NCBI RefSeq assembly: GCF_020217185.1
Contig: NZ_JAIWNX010000119.1
Span: forward strand, 1-10,000
Origin: Asticcacaulis sp.
GTDB lineage: Bacteria > Pseudomonadota > Alphaproteobacteria > Caulobacterales > Caulobacteraceae
Length of the DNA stretch: 10,000 nt
Direction: 5' to 3'
In this document: positions 8,384-10,000 of the stretch, in pieces
Layout: each line of letters begins with the position of its first letter
Numbering within the stretch: the stretch's first letter is position 1
Notes under the pieces: model-generated
What the model saw: the letters and a program-made list of their open reading frames with translations, nothing else
What the model was told of the DNA's origin: nothing
Databases searched by the model: none
Position numbers and translations under genes: made by a program

Positions 8384-8758
8384 ATGATCAAGAAAAGCCT
8401 TATGATTGCCGCCGTCGCCGTTCTGGGTATGACGGGCGCCGCCCAAGCCGCCGAGTGCGATGACGCCCAGCAGGCCGAAGCCGGCTCTGCCCTCGCCGGT
8501 CTGGCCAAGGCCGCTGTGTCGAAGGTCGTTCCCGTCACCGGCAAGCAGATGGTCAACGTCAATGCCTGTGACGTGCGCGCCGGCACCTACTCCATCGAAT
8601 TCAAGTACAACTTCCTGGGCGCTGACGGCCTGTACTGGGTGGAAGGCACCGCGCGCTTCGGCGCAGGCGGCTCGAACCCGTCGGTCAAGATCACCAAGGC
8701 GTCGCCGAACATGGCCGCTGCGGAAGCCAAGGCCGGCGTGAAGCTCGCTTCGAACTAA
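8384..8758 (+). CDS. Small secreted two-cysteine protein, paralogue B
   Basis: A 124-residue paralogue of the protein at 7797-8159, of the same unknown family. The signal peptide runs to about residue 22 or 23 (AQA-A), leaving a mature protein of about 100 residues. The two cysteines (25 and 62) have the same 37-residue separation as in paralogue A (22 and 59). The block EFKYNFLGA, one residue, GLYWVEGTAR is identical, as is the end AAAEAKAG, one residue, KLASN. The signal peptides and the Ala-rich helix differ more, and B carries a small Gly/Ser insertion near 94-98. AAGGAG lies ten bases before the ATG, a better ribosome binding site than that of A. Separate terminators and different upstream sequences suggest the two copies are expressed under different conditions. 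No catalytic motif is visible. Confidence 0.92.
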   Translation: MIKKSLMIAAVAVLGMTGAAQAAECDDAQQAEAGSALAGLAKAAVSKVVPVTGKQMVNVNACDVRAGTYSIEFKYNFLGADGLYWVEGTARFGAGGSNPSVKITKASPNMAAAEAKAGVKLASN

Positions 8759-8780
8759 GTCGTTTCCCGGCTATTGAAAA

Positions 8781-8812
8781 AAAACCCTCCGCGAGTGATC
8801 GCGGAGGGTTTT
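8781..8812. terminator. Intrinsic terminator after paralogue B, possibly bidirectional
   Basis: A 14-bp perfect stem: AAAACCCTCCGCGA (8781-8794) pairs with TCGCGGAGGGTTTT (8799-8812) around GTGA. The T run on the + strand is only four bases. The eight A residues at 8777-8784 give a better T run on the - strand, so it may also end transcription coming from the gene at 8936-9070. Confidence 0.85.
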
Positions 8813-8838
8813 ACGTTTTGGGTTTGCGTCACGCTGGA

Positions 8839-8934
8839 GCGATGTGCGGAAAAGTGTGAGCGGTTTTCCGCAAAAACATCGCGACAAAACGAAAATTTAG
8901 AGCGAAATGACGATTTCGCTTAAGTCATTTCGCT
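8839..8934. repeat. Compound palindromic intergenic repeat
   Basis: The first part is a hairpin with arms GCGATGT (8839-8845) and ACATCGC (8876-8882) enclosing GCGGAAAA (8846-8853) and TTTTCCGC (8864-8871), with AAAA bulged out. The second part has arms AGCGAAATGAC (8901-8911) and GTCATTTCGCT (8924-8934), exact over 11 bases; the loop holds ATTTCGCT (8913-8920), which can pair with the left arm instead. A short AT-rich linker with TTTAGAGCG joins them. This architecture, and the wording GCGGAAAAGTGTGAGCGG, resembles the dispersed palindromic repeats found between genes in alphaproteobacterial genomes. That is recognition from memory and cannot be tested with one copy. It ends one base before the stop codon of the small - strand gene. 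Confidence 0.6.
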
Positions 8935-8935
8935 T

Positions 8936-9070
8936 TTACTTGCGGCCAAACGGCCTGAAATCCTGCGGGCGGCTTTGCACCGGCCCGGATTTGGGCTTTT
9001 GCCCCAGAAAGACTCCGCCAAACAGGGCGAACGAAGTCATAGCGTGTTGTTTCTTTTCATTGTCGTTCAT
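8936..9070 (-). CDS. Probable small protein of 44 residues
   Basis: An ATG-to-TAA frame preceded by AAGGAGG (9080-9086), the best ribosome binding site in the window, nine bases from the ATG. A GTG directly in front (9071-9073) is an alternative start. The product begins MNDNEKKQ, has a short hydrophobic Phe/Leu/Val/Gly segment (residues 12-23, too short for a firm membrane call) and ends in a basic, Pro-rich tail closing with FRPFGRK. I do not recognise it. The stop codon abuts the palindromic repeat, whose 11-bp stem would form directly downstream in the mRNA and could protect or end the transcript. Support is the ribosome binding site and the clean frame; no homology is known to me. An overlapping frame on the same strand (MKKEAHCDERQ) begins nearby but looks fortuitous. 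Confidence 0.55.
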   Translation of the reverse strand: MNDNEKKQHAMTSFALFGGVFLGQKPKSGPVQSRPQDFRPFGRK

Positions 9071-9425
9071 CACAATGCGCCTCCTTTTTCATGACAAGAT
9101 GAACAAGAAGACGCGTCGCAAACTCTCAGGGGACTCTCACCTCTCTCAGCCGTCGTCGCGTCGGATACCAATGTGCCACAAACTCAAAAAACGCGCAACA
9201 AACATTCCGTAACCGGAGTAAAAATTGAATTATGAATTGCACAAATAATTGATTTTATGCGTTATTTTAAAAAACAAAATTTCATTTTCCAATTCAATTT
9301 CGTCCGAACACGCCACATTTCCACCGATTCACGATAAAAAAACCTTATCCGCATAGACTGTGACCAACCGGAAAAGACCGGTGGCCCGGCACGGGCAGCC
9401 CGAAAGCGGTGGTGGTGGTTTCGTT
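9071..9425. other. Gap with a strongly AT-rich core
   Basis: No convincing gene beyond the ribosome binding site of the - strand small gene. Positions 9087-9200 hold short direct repeats of ACTCTCA and the palindrome GACGCGTC, probably the 5' leader of that gene. Positions about 9215-9300 are strikingly AT-rich compared with the rest of the window and are bracketed by AAATTGAATT (9222-9231) and AATTCAATTT (9291-9300), a 10-bp inverted repeat. It is probably a divergent promoter region for the small gene and the protease gene. I could not assign reliable -35/-10 elements. Confidence 0.55.
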
Positions 9426-9953
9426 ATGCTGAGATCTGCGTTTATTCTGGGATGCGCCATCACCAGTGCGGTCGCCACCGGCCTGCTGGTGGTACGGCAC
9501 GAAGGCTTCACTTCCAAAGGCGATGAAACCGCGACCCTGGTGCAAACGTCCCAGACGCACAGCGTCTCTGCCCCCAGCACAATCGGCGGCGTCACCGCCA
9601 TCCCCAAGGCGGCCGACGGCCACTACTGGGCTGAGGCAAGGGTCAACACCACAACGGTCAAATTTCTGGTCGATACGGGGGCCTCTGTGGTCGCCCTGAC
9701 GCCGCAGGACGCCCGCCGTCTGGGCATCAATCTGAACACCCTCACCTACGATCAGGACGTCACCACCGCCAGCGGCAAGACGCAGGCCGCCCGCGTCGTT
9801 ATTGACCGCGTGCAGATCGGCCAGAGCCAGATGGACGATGTCGAGGCCCTGGTCATCCGCGAAGGCCTGTCCACCTCACTACTGGGCATGAGCTATCTCG
9901 GTCGCCTCAGCCGCTTTGAGGCCACGCAGGGCAGCCTTATCCTGCGTCCGTAA
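9426..9953 (+). CDS. Membrane-anchored retropepsin-like aspartic protease
   Basis: A 175-residue protein with an N-terminal hydrophobic anchor or signal (residues 4-23), a Thr/Ser-rich linker (24-60) and one retropepsin-like domain (about 62-175). The catalytic motif is DTGAS at 83-87, preceded by the hydrophobic FLV; Asp83 is the catalytic aspartate. The second family motif is LLGMSYL at 152-158. The length and single-domain layout fit the bacterial clan AA aspartic protease family (TIGR02281-like), which must dimerise to complete the active site and is thought to work in the periplasm. Substrates are generally unknown. I chose the ATG at 9426, which puts the hydrophobic segment at the N terminus and has a GGTGG-rich stretch upstream. 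The frame stays open to a GTG at 9360 with no ribosome binding site, giving 22 more polar residues. Confidence 0.9.
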   Translation: MLRSAFILGCAITSAVATGLLVVRHEGFTSKGDETATLVQTSQTHSVSAPSTIGGVTAIPKAADGHYWAEARVNTTTVKFLVDTGASVVALTPQDARRLGINLNTLTYDQDVTTASGKTQAARVVIDRVQIGQSQMDDVEALVIREGLSTSLLGMSYLGRLSRFEATQGSLILRP

Positions 9954-10000
9954 GGCTGGCCTCATAGGCCTCACGCCGCGCCTGTGACGCCGACATGGCG
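9937..10000 (-). CDS. Possible C-terminal end of a convergent gene (partial)
   Basis: On the - strand one frame is open from the right edge to a TAA at 9937-9939. It gives about 20 residues (including SQARREAYEASLTDAG) with a helical look and mostly G/C third codon positions. It would overlap the end of the protease gene by 17 bases. The piece is too short to identify, and other frames are also open over part of this stretch. Confidence 0.35.
   Translation of the reverse strand, partial: AMSASQARREAYEASLTDAG

Noticed and set aside
9120..9150. A TPP riboswitch suggested by a CTGAGAG element on the - strand upstream of the small gene
   Set aside because: The other conserved parts of the TPP aptamer are missing, and the small gene has no link to thiamine.
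9172..9190. A sigma-54 promoter suggested by TGGCAC on the - strand
   Set aside because: The required TTGC-type element at the correct spacing is absent; the sequence there is TATC.
8907..9212. A 101-residue open frame on the + strand
   Set aside because: It begins inside the palindromic repeat and runs through the AT-variable gap with mixed codon use and no ribosome binding site. The opposite strand has a much better small gene.

Overview
The window looks like chromosomal DNA from an alphaproteobacterium of the Caulobacteraceae, possibly Asticcacaulis. This is an inference from moderately high GC with GC-rich third codon positions, the gene types present (DUF3617 lipoprotein, SleB-type cell wall hydrolase, alphaproteobacterial chemoreceptor, DTGAS retropepsin-like protease), a GTTC-N7-GTTC LexA-type box, clustered GANTC (CcrM-type) sites and compound palindromic repeats. 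No phage, transposase, CRISPR or plasmid functions are visible. It reads as a core-genome region with an unusual amount of structured intergenic sequence.

Layout. At 1-150 lies the end of an unidentified membrane protein on the + strand, meeting tail to tail a DUF3617 lipoprotein gene on the - strand (152-769). Next on the - strand come a small unknown helical protein (879-1283), a 356-bp gap holding three consecutive dyads, and uvrB (1640-3817). A long AT-rich region (3818-4288) separates uvrB from a divergent cell wall hydrolase gene (4289-5560, good terminator after it). A 287-bp gap holding a nested stem structure precedes a chemoreceptor gene (5848-7566, strong terminator). Two tandem paralogous genes for small secreted proteins follow (7797-8159 and 8384-8758), each with its own terminator. 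Then come a compound palindromic repeat (8839-8934), a probable 44-residue protein on the - strand (8936-9070), an AT-rich gap, and a membrane-anchored retropepsin-like protease (9426-9953). A convergent - strand gene may enter at the right edge.

How the parts work together. There is no single pathway here; most genes appear to be separate transcription units. UvrB belongs to nucleotide excision repair. The hydrolase, the protease, the lipoprotein and the two small secreted proteins all act in or facing the periplasm. The chemoreceptor feeds a CheA/CheW array. The best regulatory signals are an exact LexA-type box across the uvrB start codon and a candidate cis-acting RNA in the chemoreceptor leader, where perfect complementary segments of 10, 8 and 7 bp nest inside one another and the outermost stem covers part of the ribosome binding site. 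The least described coding content is the tandem two-cysteine secreted family and the small gene with a consensus ribosome binding site beside the palindromic repeat.
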